Shown here one piece after another: positions 21,512 to 31,362 of a stretch of DNA of 64,000 bases. This DNA comes from Thalassia testudinum (taxonomy: Eukaryota > Streptophyta > Magnoliopsida > Alismatales > Hydrocharitaceae): NCBI GenBank assembly GCA_037157565.1, contig JAZHRO010000036.1:129650001-129714000 (forward strand), read 5' to 3'. The first letter of the stretch is position 1. Each line of letters opens with the position of its first letter. The notes below the pieces were generated by a model. It saw only the letters and a list, made by a program, of their open reading frames with translations. It did no database searches and was not told the origin of the DNA. Position numbers and translations under genes: made by a program.

Positions 21512-24007
21512 TGATGGGAACACCATCATGAGCCATAACTAGCTCAATTTGGTATGATAAAGTTGATAAGAGCTCCTACATAACCATCAGAGGATCATAT
21601 AATTTTAGCAACATTTCACAACTACAGAACAACCACATGGTATTCCAAGGGCTAATTGAAGGTAAAATGGTCATAAATGTCTAAAAAGTGGGTTTATGCA
21701 AACAGAAATGGGTTTTCACGAGTTTTGAGAATTAAATGACATCTGAAACCTTAAAAAATGACCTGCTTAATTAACTGAGGTTCTGATCAGGATAAAATTC
21801 ACCTAAACCTTCTAAAAATCATAGAAAAATATTCTATAAGGTTTGGTATATTTACTTTGACCATTGGAACAAATTTTGACCTAAAATAGTCTCAGACAGA
21901 TAGTCACCCTAATTTGGGTTTCTATGTAATTTACCCAGTTAAACTTAGTCAAAACCTAAATCGACTTCACCATCAAATTTCTTGGGTCCAAATTAGGTTT
22001 ATACCAAAATTTAAGTCCAATCAGATATCACCTTAACCAAGTTTGCATTTTGGTCCTGTCTAACTCTTTTCTCTCACTCACAGACCCCTAACTTTTGAAT
22101 TCTTTACAAAAGTACTTAACTTTTGTCATCATCTTCACATTTAGGTCTCTGCCGCCATTGGTGTGAACACGTCAAGCTCCAGCAGGATTCGAGCGAGATT
22201 TTCTTGCCCGATTCTCAATCAAACAATCTTAAATTTGAACCAGAGATTCCTTGTGAAATTTCCTTCCAAATGAGACCAATCTTGGATCTCAATTCCTTCC
22301 CAAAAGCTCATGTGAATTCTTTAAAAGGAAGGGTATCTGGCTTAAGTTAAAAGCACGGAGTTCGTGAGCTTGTTTCCGAGCTTAGAACTCTGTTCTCTAG
22401 CCTATAAATGATCCTACATCAAGTTCCTCACCTCCTTGGCAAGTTTTGGCTAGAGAACAACCCTTCTTCTACCCTCTCCGGCAACCGAAAACCCTTGCTC
22501 CGATGACCCTATCTGCCGTCCTCTTCAAGCCATCCAACCATCAAATTAGACGACCTTCTACCTTCCTCGTTCTCTTCTGCATCTCTCTGGTCAAAGAGGG
22601 ATTGCCCTCCACCTCTTCTTCGTCGCCGCCACCTCACCAGACTTCACCATCTTCTCCGGCTCCAGTCGAACACAACCGGAGCCCTCCGCCTATCTCCTTC
22701 CCCTCTAAGTCTCCCTATTCCTTCCTCTCTCCCTCTACTTTCTTTTCACTCACTCACGACCACCGAACCGCCTTCCCTCACTTCTCGTCTCCACAGTCGG
22801 CCAAACTCCGGCGAGTTTGTGTGACCTCCACACACCTCCATTTACAGCGAAATCACCTCCACAAGCTCCTCTCATTCATGCTCGATAGAACCCCTCAAGA
22901 AATTAAGGGGTTCACCTTCCCAATCACCCCACAGAGCCCCTCGGCCTGCATGCATCTCCCCTAAGATCGCTAGACCTTCTCAGACACCCTCGTACTATGC
23001 TGAGGCCCTCGTCACACTCATCGTAATCTGGCGATCCCCCTAAGCTATTTTAACAAGGCTATAAGGCCGTACTCTTGCTTTTCAGGTCTGACCGGAGCTC
23101 TGCCGCTGCCTCTACCTTCTCTGGTCCCATTCACGACATTCAAAGCGTGTTCTTCAACGCTCTCTGCTCCAGGTGCTGCGGACATCTTCCAAGAACGTCC
23201 CCAACTCCTCAATTGCAGCTGTCCAGTCCGCTTGCACTGTCAATTCAGACGCCTTTCTGTTGCAGCTAGCACACGACGAATTCCTATGGGATAGTCCCAC
23301 ATCGTGGAAGGAGGAGCTGCCTGCATGAGATATATTGAATTTCTTCCCCCGACCCCTTTCCCAAGTCATGGGGGTCAGGTCCCCACGCACACCTCAACGC
23401 ACGCCTCGCCTGCCATTCACGCAAGCGGTTCTAGCCCAGATCTTGATCTGTTTACTCGATCAATCGGGTTTAAGAAGAGATAGAAGAAAGAGAGAGAGGG
23501 GAGGGGGGGGGGGTTTTGCCCTTTACACCTCTGCTCTCAACACTTAGTCTCTGAGAGGCTTTCGTGCCTCTATGCTATGCTCGTGCCTCTCACTGAGGCT
23601 TCAAGAAGAAGAGAGGCCTTTGCCTCTATTGCTGGTTCTAGGCTACTGTTGCATCATTGGGATACTAACTGACATGGAATTGGTTGATATTCACTATTCA
23701 AACATTTCAAATAATTGTGATTAAATTGTATAGGGTTAATTTGGTGATTCAAATCACCATTTTAACCCATTATTTTTAAACATCGGTACTTGAATTATTG
23801 ATATATCATTCTTAAATAGTTCTGAATAAGTTTTGGTTGCAATTGCTTATATATTTTACTTAGAATTGTGATTTTGAGATTGATTTGCTACTTGCTCCCT
23901 GCGTTCGACCTCAGATTTCCATTCGAGCATAAATTCTATTTGTTTTTGCGCTTTATCAACTATACTGCGACGTATCTTTTTAAAACCCCGATTTAGAGAA
24001 AACAACA
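21512..24007 (+). repeat. 3' LTR of E
   Basis: 2496 bp, starts TGATGGGAACACCATCA, ends CA at 24007, followed by TSD GCTCT. It is colinear with 535-3079, with many substitutions and small indels. TATA box at 22403-22409. A stretch at about 23390-23553 is nearly identical to a segment in F (24947-25109). Confidence 0.9.
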
Positions 24008-24012
24008 GCTCT

Positions 24013-26540
24013 AGTCGGAATAAAATTCACTTAAACCTTCTAAAAATCATAGAAAAATATTCTATAAGGTTTGGTACCTTTGATTTGACTATTGGAACCC
24101 ATTTGACATAAAATAGTCTCAGACAGATAGTTACCCTAATTTGGGTTTCTACGTAAATTACCCAATCAAACTTGGTCGAAACCTAAATCCGACTTCATCA
24201 TCAGATTTTTTAAATTTGAACCCAATCAAAGATCATCTTGTCCTAGTTTGCATTTTAGTCCAGTCAGTCTCTTTCTCTCTCACGTAAACCCCTAGCTTTT
24301 GAAATCTATTGTAGGGACCCCCTTAACTTTGTCATCTCCTTCACATCTAGGTCCCTGCCGCCATTAAGAATAGCTACACCTCACCAGCGAGATTCGAGCG
24401 AGATTTTCTCGCTTGTTTGTTAATCAATCAATCCCAAATTTGAACCAGAGATCCTTGAGGAATTCTCTTCCATCTAAACCCGGCCTTGCCTTCCAAATCT
24501 CACCCTAAGGTTCATGCAAATTCTTGAAAGGTTCGCATGTCCTACTTGTGCGGAAACCATGGAGTTACAAGCTTGGTTTCCAAGCTTGGAACTCCTCCTT
24601 AGGGCCTATAAAAGAACCCAGGATGCATGCCTTACCTCCTTAGCTTGTTTTCGGTCTGGAAACCTCCTTCTTCCCTCCTCTCCAATCGAATGCTCCACGA
24701 GCTCCAGCGACCTCCTCTAAACACCTTCCTCATCCACCCTCACAGACCATAGAGGGTGGATTCCTCTTCCTCGACTTCTTCCACGCGTCGCAATACCAGC
24801 GGCCACCGTCTCTGCCTCTTTGTCATCATCGCTTCTCCCACTGGAGATTTCATCTCCTCCAAGTCTGGCGTACCACTGGCAAGGAATTCCTTCCTTTCGT
24901 CTATTAGATTTAGGTTAGTTAGATCCTTAGGTTAATTTCCACTAATCAACGCACACCTCGCCTGCCATTCACGCAAGCGGTTCTAGCCCAGATCTTGATC
25001 TGTTTACTCGATCAATCGGGTTTAAGAAGAGATAGAAGAAAGAGAGAGAGGGGAGGGGGGGGTTTTGCCCTTTACACCTCTGCTCTCAACACTTAGTCTC
25101 TGAGAGGCTCTCAACACGAAATTAGCCCTCGACGTCGTCGCCAACCACCTTCTTCCTCCACTTCGACCACATCTCCGGCGAGGCCTTCCCGTCATTCCAC
25201 TACACCACACACCTCGCCAATACCCTTACAACCTCCACCATTCCTCCATGAACCAAACCCCCATCTTTATTTACCTCTCCATCCACTCACACAACCCCCC
25301 GAACACACCCATCACCGACCTTCATCCCCGACTCCGTCCGACCACCATACGCCCTCGCACACTACGCCACCACTACCTACACATTCGACGTGGTCCTGCG
25401 AAAGGTCCTGAGATGTTTTAATGTGGCCGTGAGGCCGTTCTTATTGTTTTAGGTTCTCACCATCACTCCGCCGCTGCGCCATTCTTCCCAATATTGTTCT
25501 TCGTGTTCGAAGCCATGCAAACCCCAGGTCATCTCTCCAGGTAGTGCAAAATCAGCTCAGGACCAGTCCCAGGTGGTCAATCGAAGACCACATCCTCTAC
25601 AGCTATTGCAATCAGAGGGATTTCCTTGCTACAGGTGCACACAAGGAGGCTAGTGGGGATAGTCCCACATCATGAGAATAAGAGTGCACGATAGTGCATA
25701 AATTGGATTTTTGATATCAGCTTACTGCCTCGAGAATACATGGGGTGAGGTCCCTTCACCTTACCCGCTCACTGACCCTCCTAAGCCTACCACTCCTTGG
25801 CTGCAACACTCACTCATGCAGCCCTGGACTCGATATTGCTCTAATCCGATTACTCGGTTATGACATGTACCAGAGGAGAGGAAGGAAAGAGAAAGAGAGT
25901 GGGGGAGGGGAGGGTTTTGCTCCTCTATGCTTTGTGTGACACTTAGTCATTGAGAAGGAGAAGACCCTTAGAAGAAGAAGCTAAGGTAGAAAGTGAAAGG
26001 AAGAAGAGGCTCTGTGAAGAAGCTGAGGCTGAAGAGGCTCATGAGACAAGAAGAGGAAGAAGCTAAAGGCTAAAAGAAGAAAGTAGAAGAAGAGAAGAAC
26101 TGAAGAGGAGGAAAAGCACTGTAGAAGGCAACATTTAAGTCGTCTAATTCACATGGCAGATATCTGATCACTGTTCATTTATTTGATATTAATGAGTATT
26201 TGATATGTATATGCTTAAGACTAATAATTGGTAATTCAAATCACCATTATTTTATTTTAGACATCTTTTTGCCTCCTTAAACTCTTGATATACTCATGTT
26301 ATACATTAAATATCAATTTTGAGTAGTTATTCATTGAATATCATTATTCTTGTCTTATTTCCTATGCTTATTTATATTTTAATTGAGATTAGGGTGCGAA
26401 TGCAACACTTGCTCCCTATGTTCAACCTCGGACTTCATTCTTGATATTCGAGTTATAAATTTTATTTATTGAGAGATCTATTTAGGAGACTTTACTACAA
26501 CGAAACACACTTAAAACTCCTAACCAGATCCCCTCCAACA
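24013..26540 (+). repeat. Solo LTR F, right part
   Basis: Continues the LTR begun at 209. Its first bases run on from position 534 (compare an intact site inside the E 3' LTR near 21770). It ends CA at 26539-26540, followed by TSD CTAAG at 26541-26545. Total F length is about 2.85 kb. TATA box TATAAAA at 24607-24613. The U5 word TTGCTCCCTATGTTCAACCTCGG lies near 26410. An extra segment at 24947-25109 duplicates part of the E LTR and looks out of place. Confidence 0.85.
24607..24613 (+). promoter_or_regulatory. TATA box of solo LTR F
   Basis: TATAAAA in GCCTATAAAAGAACCC, in the same place as the E boxes. The solo LTR may therefore still hold a promoter, although E now separates it from the U3 tip. 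Confidence 0.55.
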
Positions 26541-27064
26541 CTAAGTAGTACCTATTTCCTAGTCGATCTAGAATTTAACTAGGAACCCATACATCTAAGT
26601 GTAGCAAACCAAACAAAGACTTAGAAACAGTAGAACTAGCAGCATAAAAAAGTGGATCTATGGTGCTTTCTCATCTGGCATGCATCACAATGAATCTTGG
26701 TGGCTGGCAAAAGATGAGGGATTATACGACGAAGCCTGTCTAGAGATGGATGACCAAGGCGATTGTGTCACTGTAAAGCACTCCCTACAGCATAACACAC
26801 ATCCCCCTGGCACTATGTAGCAACTGGCATCTGAGACAGGCACTACATACCCCCTCTTTATGTCCGTCACCAATTGTCCTCCCCGTGAGCTTATCTAAAA
26901 ACACACAACCAACTTCATCAAAAATCACCCTGCAATTCAAGTCTTTCATAATTTTGCTAATAGATAACAAGTTCATCGAGAAATCTAGAACAAAAGGTAC
27001 ATTAGGAAATTTCATATTTTAGGTGATTGGCACCTGCCCCTGACCATTAACTCTAGTATGTCAT
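26541..27064 (-). pseudogene. Ty1/copia protease end and pre-integrase region (element G, part 2)
   Basis: Minus strand gives VNGQGQVPIT, stop, then NMKFPNVPFVLDFSMNLLSISKIMKDLNCRVIFDE, then CVFLDKLTGRTIGDGHKEG. In copia pol this is the protease C-terminus leading into the GAG_pre-integrase domain. Further on comes HRLGHPSLDRLRRIIP and a Cys-Asp-Ala-Cys-Gln stretch, as in the zinc-binding start of copia integrase. Several stops and a frameshift are present. The text joins gag/protease at 50343 once C is removed, and the integrase core at 208-1 once F is removed. Positions 27060-27064 (GTCAT) are the left TSD of C. Confidence 0.82.
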
Positions 27065-27111
27065 TGATTGCGCAACAACCATAGGTCTTAATTGGCCTAG
27101 ATTAAGCTAGG
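27065..27111 (+). repeat. 5' LTR of C, first 47 bp
   Basis: Starts TGATTGCGCAACAACC and matches the 3' LTR at 48168-48214. It includes the 8-bp palindrome TTGCGCAA at the tip. The last five bases (CTAGG) are the left TSD of A. Confidence 0.9.
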
Positions 27112-29758
27112 TGGTGTCAACGTTTCTGTGCGGATTTAAAGGCGTATTACGTTGCAGTAGAACCGACAAAACATTTAAACAAATAATTTTATTACTCGAA
27201 CAACTAGAGTATCCGAGGTCGAACACAGGGAGCAAACTCAGTACTTTGTAAAACCCAAGAATACAACTGTTAAATGCAAATATAATTGATTCAAAGAGTT
27301 TTTAAGAAAGATGTAAAAAAAAATAGAATTAGACGTCTGATTTATGTGTCAGACGTCTTAAATGTGATCTTTCTTTCTCTTTTTCTTCTTCTACTTTGCC
27401 TTTCGGATCTCTTTGCAATCTTCCCTTGTCCTTCTTCTTCTTCTCCTGCGAAGACTTCTAACCTTTCTGCTTTCCTTCTCCTGCGAAGACTTCTTTCTTT
27501 CTTCTTCTTCTGTCTTGCTTCTCCTTTCTTCGTTGCCTTCTTCTTCTTCTTTGTCTTGCTTCTCCTTCTTCTGCAGCGGCCAAGTCCTTCTCCTGCAATC
27601 AGCCTGCCTGCACAGGGAACAAAACCTAACCCTTCTCCCTCTACCCGCGCGTGTCTCTCTCTCAAGCAATTCACTCTAACCGCTCTACCAGAGCCACAGT
27701 CTCAATCGGGTCGGATCCTACCCGGGACCAGGCGCACCTGCAGGTGTGTGATGCGCGAGGAGTGCGTAGGTCTAGGTCGGGTCGGATCCGCCAGGTCCGC
27801 GTGGTCAGGCCGCGGACGAGGCGGGTGGGGTCAGTGAGGGACCTCACCCCTGTGCTTACTGAGGCGATAAGAATAAAACGTAAAAATAACTTATACGGTA
27901 CCTGCCGGTTGCAATCCCACGATGTGGGACTATCTGGTCTCGCCTTCACGCGCGCCTGCAGAAACCTCGTCGTGCGATTGCCCCGCAGCTGCTGGCTCTG
28001 CTAGCGCTCCTCGGCTGGATTCGTTCACCTCGCGACACTTGCGTTAGTATGCAGCACCTGTAGTCTGGAAGACCGGGTGCCTGGAGCTTCGCGGGAGCTT
28101 CATCAGAGGTCGTCCATGGCGGCAGCAGCTCGAATCCTGTCGTACACAAAACGTGCCTCTCGGCCAAATCAGAATAGATAGAGACCTTCGCCGTGGCACG
28201 GCGAAGGCGGTGGGCAGTGCAGCAGGCTGCAGGTCGGCCTAGGCGTGCGTGCCTAGGTCAACCTGTGGCCGGAGATGGTGGGTTGGTCGGGGGGTGGTTG
28301 TGGAGGGCTGGAGTGGCAGTGGGAGGGTGGAGTGTGTTCCTGGAGGTGAGGCGGAGCTTCCGAGGTGGTTGGCGAGCCGTGTGGAGGGCTGGAGTGGTGT
28401 GGGCGGCTCGCCGGAGTGCGGTCGGAGGCGAAGACGATGGAGGTGGTTAGCGTCTGTCGAGGGTCGATCAAGGGAGATAACAGGGGGAAAAGAGAGAGGA
28501 GAGGATGGAGAACGTATCTGGGGTTGTCTGGAGTGAAGGGAGGCAGTGGAGAGGATGGCTCGTGACTGCCGTCGTCGGGGAAGAAAGACCCTGGGGGAGG
28601 AAGCGGCGACGAAGATGAGGTCAGGAGCTTGCGCGCAGGGTACAGCGCGCCGCGGGAGGAAGAGGCGGAGAGGACTCTGCTGCTGGTATGGCAGCAGAGT
28701 GACGAGAAGGAGGGAAAGCGGTCGCCGGAGCTTGTGGGTCGTTTGGCCGGAGATGGGAGAGAAGAAATTTGGAGGGGATCTCCGTCAAAATCAAGCTTAA
28801 GATGAGTGGCCGGGTCCGAGGGGTGTTTTATAGGTGCTGGCCGCTCCTATCAGAGCGTGAAAGACGCGTAATTAGGTCAGCCGGTTCGCCGGAGTTGGAA
28901 GAAAGAAAGATACCCACATCTCTCGTGCGTTCGCACGAGAGATTGGGTTCACACTAGCGAATTTGATTGGCTTTAGAAGGAAGGGAATTCCTCAGAGAAT
29001 CTCCCTTCCATTTCTGGGAGAGAATCTCTGAGGAATTAGAGAGCCATCTCTCTCGAAACTTCGTCGGAGCTCGGTTCTGCCCTAGCAATGGCGGCAGGAC
29101 CGGTTTGCAAAGAAGGCGAGGAACCTAGGGGGCTCTCTGCAAGGATATTCAAAAGATAGGGACCTCTTTGTGATTTGGGTGTACTAACTTGCAAAGTAGG
29201 TCAAGATGACCTCCCCTTAGGTCCAAATTTTGGTACAAACCTAATTTGGCCCTAAATAATCCAATGGTGAAGTTGGATTTTAGGTTTGACCTCTTTTGAC
29301 TGGACATTTTGCGTAAAAACCCAAATTAGGTTAATTGAAGAGCTAAGACCCTAATCTAGGTCAAACTAGGTTCCAAAGGCCAAATTAAGTGTTCTAAACC
29401 CCAGAGGATGTTTTTCTATGATTTTTAGAGGGTTTGCTTGATTTTTATTCTGACTGGAACCTTGTTAATTTAAGCGGGTCTGTTTTAGGGTTACCAAGTG
29501 TCATTTAATTCTTAGATTGCACATAAACCCATTTCTGATTAATTCAACCCACTTTGGACTATTTGACCTATGTTTTGCTTCTGAGAAATCCCGTTTATGT
29601 ACTGCAATGGTAAAATTGCAGTTTTAACCTTTATTTCATGTTTTCTTCTCAGAGCACTTGTTCCTTTAGTTAAGCCTTCTTCTAGGTTATGTAGGAGCTT
29701 TTGTCTTCTTTATTAGGTCAAAATGAGCTAGTTATGGCTCATGATGAGGCTCTCATCA
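27112..29758 (-). repeat. 3' LTR of A
   Basis: Plus-strand start TGGTGTCAACG, end TGATGAGGCTCTCATCA. It contains, in sense order, the U3-tip hairpin (29742-29758), two promoter inverted repeats (28986-29037 and 28918-28943), a TATA box (28827-28833), a long inverted repeat (around 28225-28270), a CTT-rich tract (27360-27590), two GACGTC sites (27332 and 27352) and the U5 word near 27215. Arg/Ser-rich open frames here are translations of GC- and CT-rich leader text. Confidence 0.95.
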
Positions 29759-31308
29759 TACCCCCATGCCTAGCTTTTGCTAGTCCCTTAGCAAAATTTC
29801 AAAGTTTTAACTTCCATTCTAGACCCAAAGTGTCCTTAGTTATGATAAGTGCTTCTTTTGTGATTAGGTAGGAATGCCGACAATAGGCCTAGAGGTACTC
29901 AAGTACCAACCAAAATCTGGACCTGTTCTGCTTTAGCCTCAGTCCTTCGCAAAGGTTTCTTCGGCCCACAAAAACTATCCTAGGGTTTGTTGGACTCTGC
30001 GGTTAAAGCACCCGTGCTTGAGACATTTTTAGCCTACGCTCAGTTTGCAGTGCGTTTTTTTTTTTGTAAGAGAGAGATAGAGGATTTATTTGTTTGGAGA
30101 GCTTTTCTCTCTCTTTTCTTTTTATTTCTAGCTTCGGATTAGCTTCTCAACACGGTCTGTATCGGATTCCTCGTCCCCATCATCAATCCTCAAGGGTCCC
30201 TGGCTTTCGAGATTTCGAGATAATCCCGCCCATGGCAACCCCCGGAACCCTGGCTTTCGAGATTTCGAGATAATCCCGCCCATGGCGTTCCGTGGCCGAA
30301 TTCAGACCCTGGCGATCGACATTTCGTGATAATGCCACCCATGGTATCTGAACCAGCAGAGTGCTTACATGCCCCCAGTAGGATATTTAAATATCCTAAG
30401 AGACAAGCACCGAGGAGACGATATGTTGTTACGCATCTTCGAGGGGAATTTCCCGCCTCTCCGCGCTGGGAACTTGTCCAAATCAACTTGTGTTGATTGG
30501 CCGCTCCTAATCTAGGTGACTTTTTCAGAATATTAAACGCTCTTGCGTGTTTTGAATATTTATGCGCACTGAACCAGACTGTGTGTGAATTTGGGTGCTT
30601 AGGTTACCGAATCCCGCAAACCGGAGGTCAGTTAACGAGGCCGAATACTTCCTAAGCCTTAGACCTAATACTTAAGCTTCGCATTTTCCTCAACCTCTTG
30701 AGGATTGTCCAGATTTTAACGGATACGTGAATTTTTAAGCTAAAAATCTAGCCCAAGAGGCCTAAGACCAGCGTTCCCGCTAATCTCTTGTTATATCTCT
30801 GTAGCATTTTTCTTTTCTTTTTCTTGACTCGGTCTAGAACTTCAGTTAACCCCTTAATCTTTTACTAATGACTTTTTCTTTTCCTTTTGTGCTCCTTTCT
30901 TTATTTTTGCTCTTTTTGTCATTTTTCTTTCTTTTCCTCCTCTCATTTGTATGACCCTGAATTGTTCCTCCCCTCTATCAAGTCTTTTTTTTTTTTTTTT
31001 TTTTTTTTTATGAATGAAACCCTTTCTTGATATGAATTTTCTGACATTTTGCACTTTCATACCCCCCCCATGCCTAAGATTTGCAATGTCCCCATTGTAA
31101 ATTAGGTGAGTTCGAATTCAGCTTAGTTCATGTGTTAGGACAGGTGTGTGGTGAGTGAATGGGTCGAAGCGACTTGTTGCGAACGATTTCTAATCTCGGG
31201 TAGGTATACCTGAGGTGAAGTCGGCTGTTCTAATGGATGAACCCTAAAGTGCAATATGAGTTCCGCATAGCGATGTCAGAAACGGTTTCAGGTTTTTCAA
31301 AGAATGAC
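29759..31308 (-). other. 3' untranslated region, hairpins and PPT of A
   Basis: PPT AGGCATGGGGGTA on the minus strand (29759-29771). Three hairpin units follow: 30209-30227 and 30259-30277 (GGGAT, TATCTCGAA, ATCTC) and 30318-30336 (GGCAT, TATCACGAA, ATGTC). A pyrimidine-rich stretch with a long T-run lies at 30780-31010. The block aligns with B and E. No coding frame; an env-like gene is absent. Confidence 0.8.
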
Positions 31309-31352
31309 GGGTTGCCTCCCGTTAAGCGCTGAGTTTTACGCCATCGGCTGGG
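31309..31352 (-). other. Conserved block after the coding region (A copy)
   Basis: Minus strand AGCCGATGGCGTAAAACTC followed by AGCGCTTAACGGGAGGCAACCC, starting a few bases after the pol stop at 31363. It matches E 9728-9770 and B 14981-15024. Confidence 0.8.
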
Positions 31353-31362
31353 CGTAATGAGC

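Larger units (their letters stand above)
535..24007 (+). mobile_element. Athila-like Ty3/gypsy retrotransposon E (degenerate, interrupted by B)
   Basis: Two LTRs in direct orientation (535-3079 and 21512-24007) bracket a plus-strand gag-pol pseudogene and a PPT next to the 3' LTR. The TSD is GTTCT (530-534) and GCTCT (24008-24012), one mismatch. Element B sits inside at 10565-20743 with TSD GGCTC. Without B the internal region is about 8.25 kb, almost the same as the 8.26 kb of intact element A, which supports these borders. Many stops, frameshifts and a damaged PBS show that E is old and immobile. No env-like frame is seen after pol. Confidence 0.9.

Noticed and set aside
28193..28800. Overlapping Arg/Gly/Trp-rich frames, repeated at 39102-39709
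   Set aside because: GC-rich transcribed LTR leader. The two sets are identical only because the LTRs are, and they shadow each other in different frames.
29759..31308. Env-like gene downstream of pol in A
   Set aside because: Some Athila elements have one here, but no frame above about 100 codons with a signal peptide or membrane segment is present in A, E or D.
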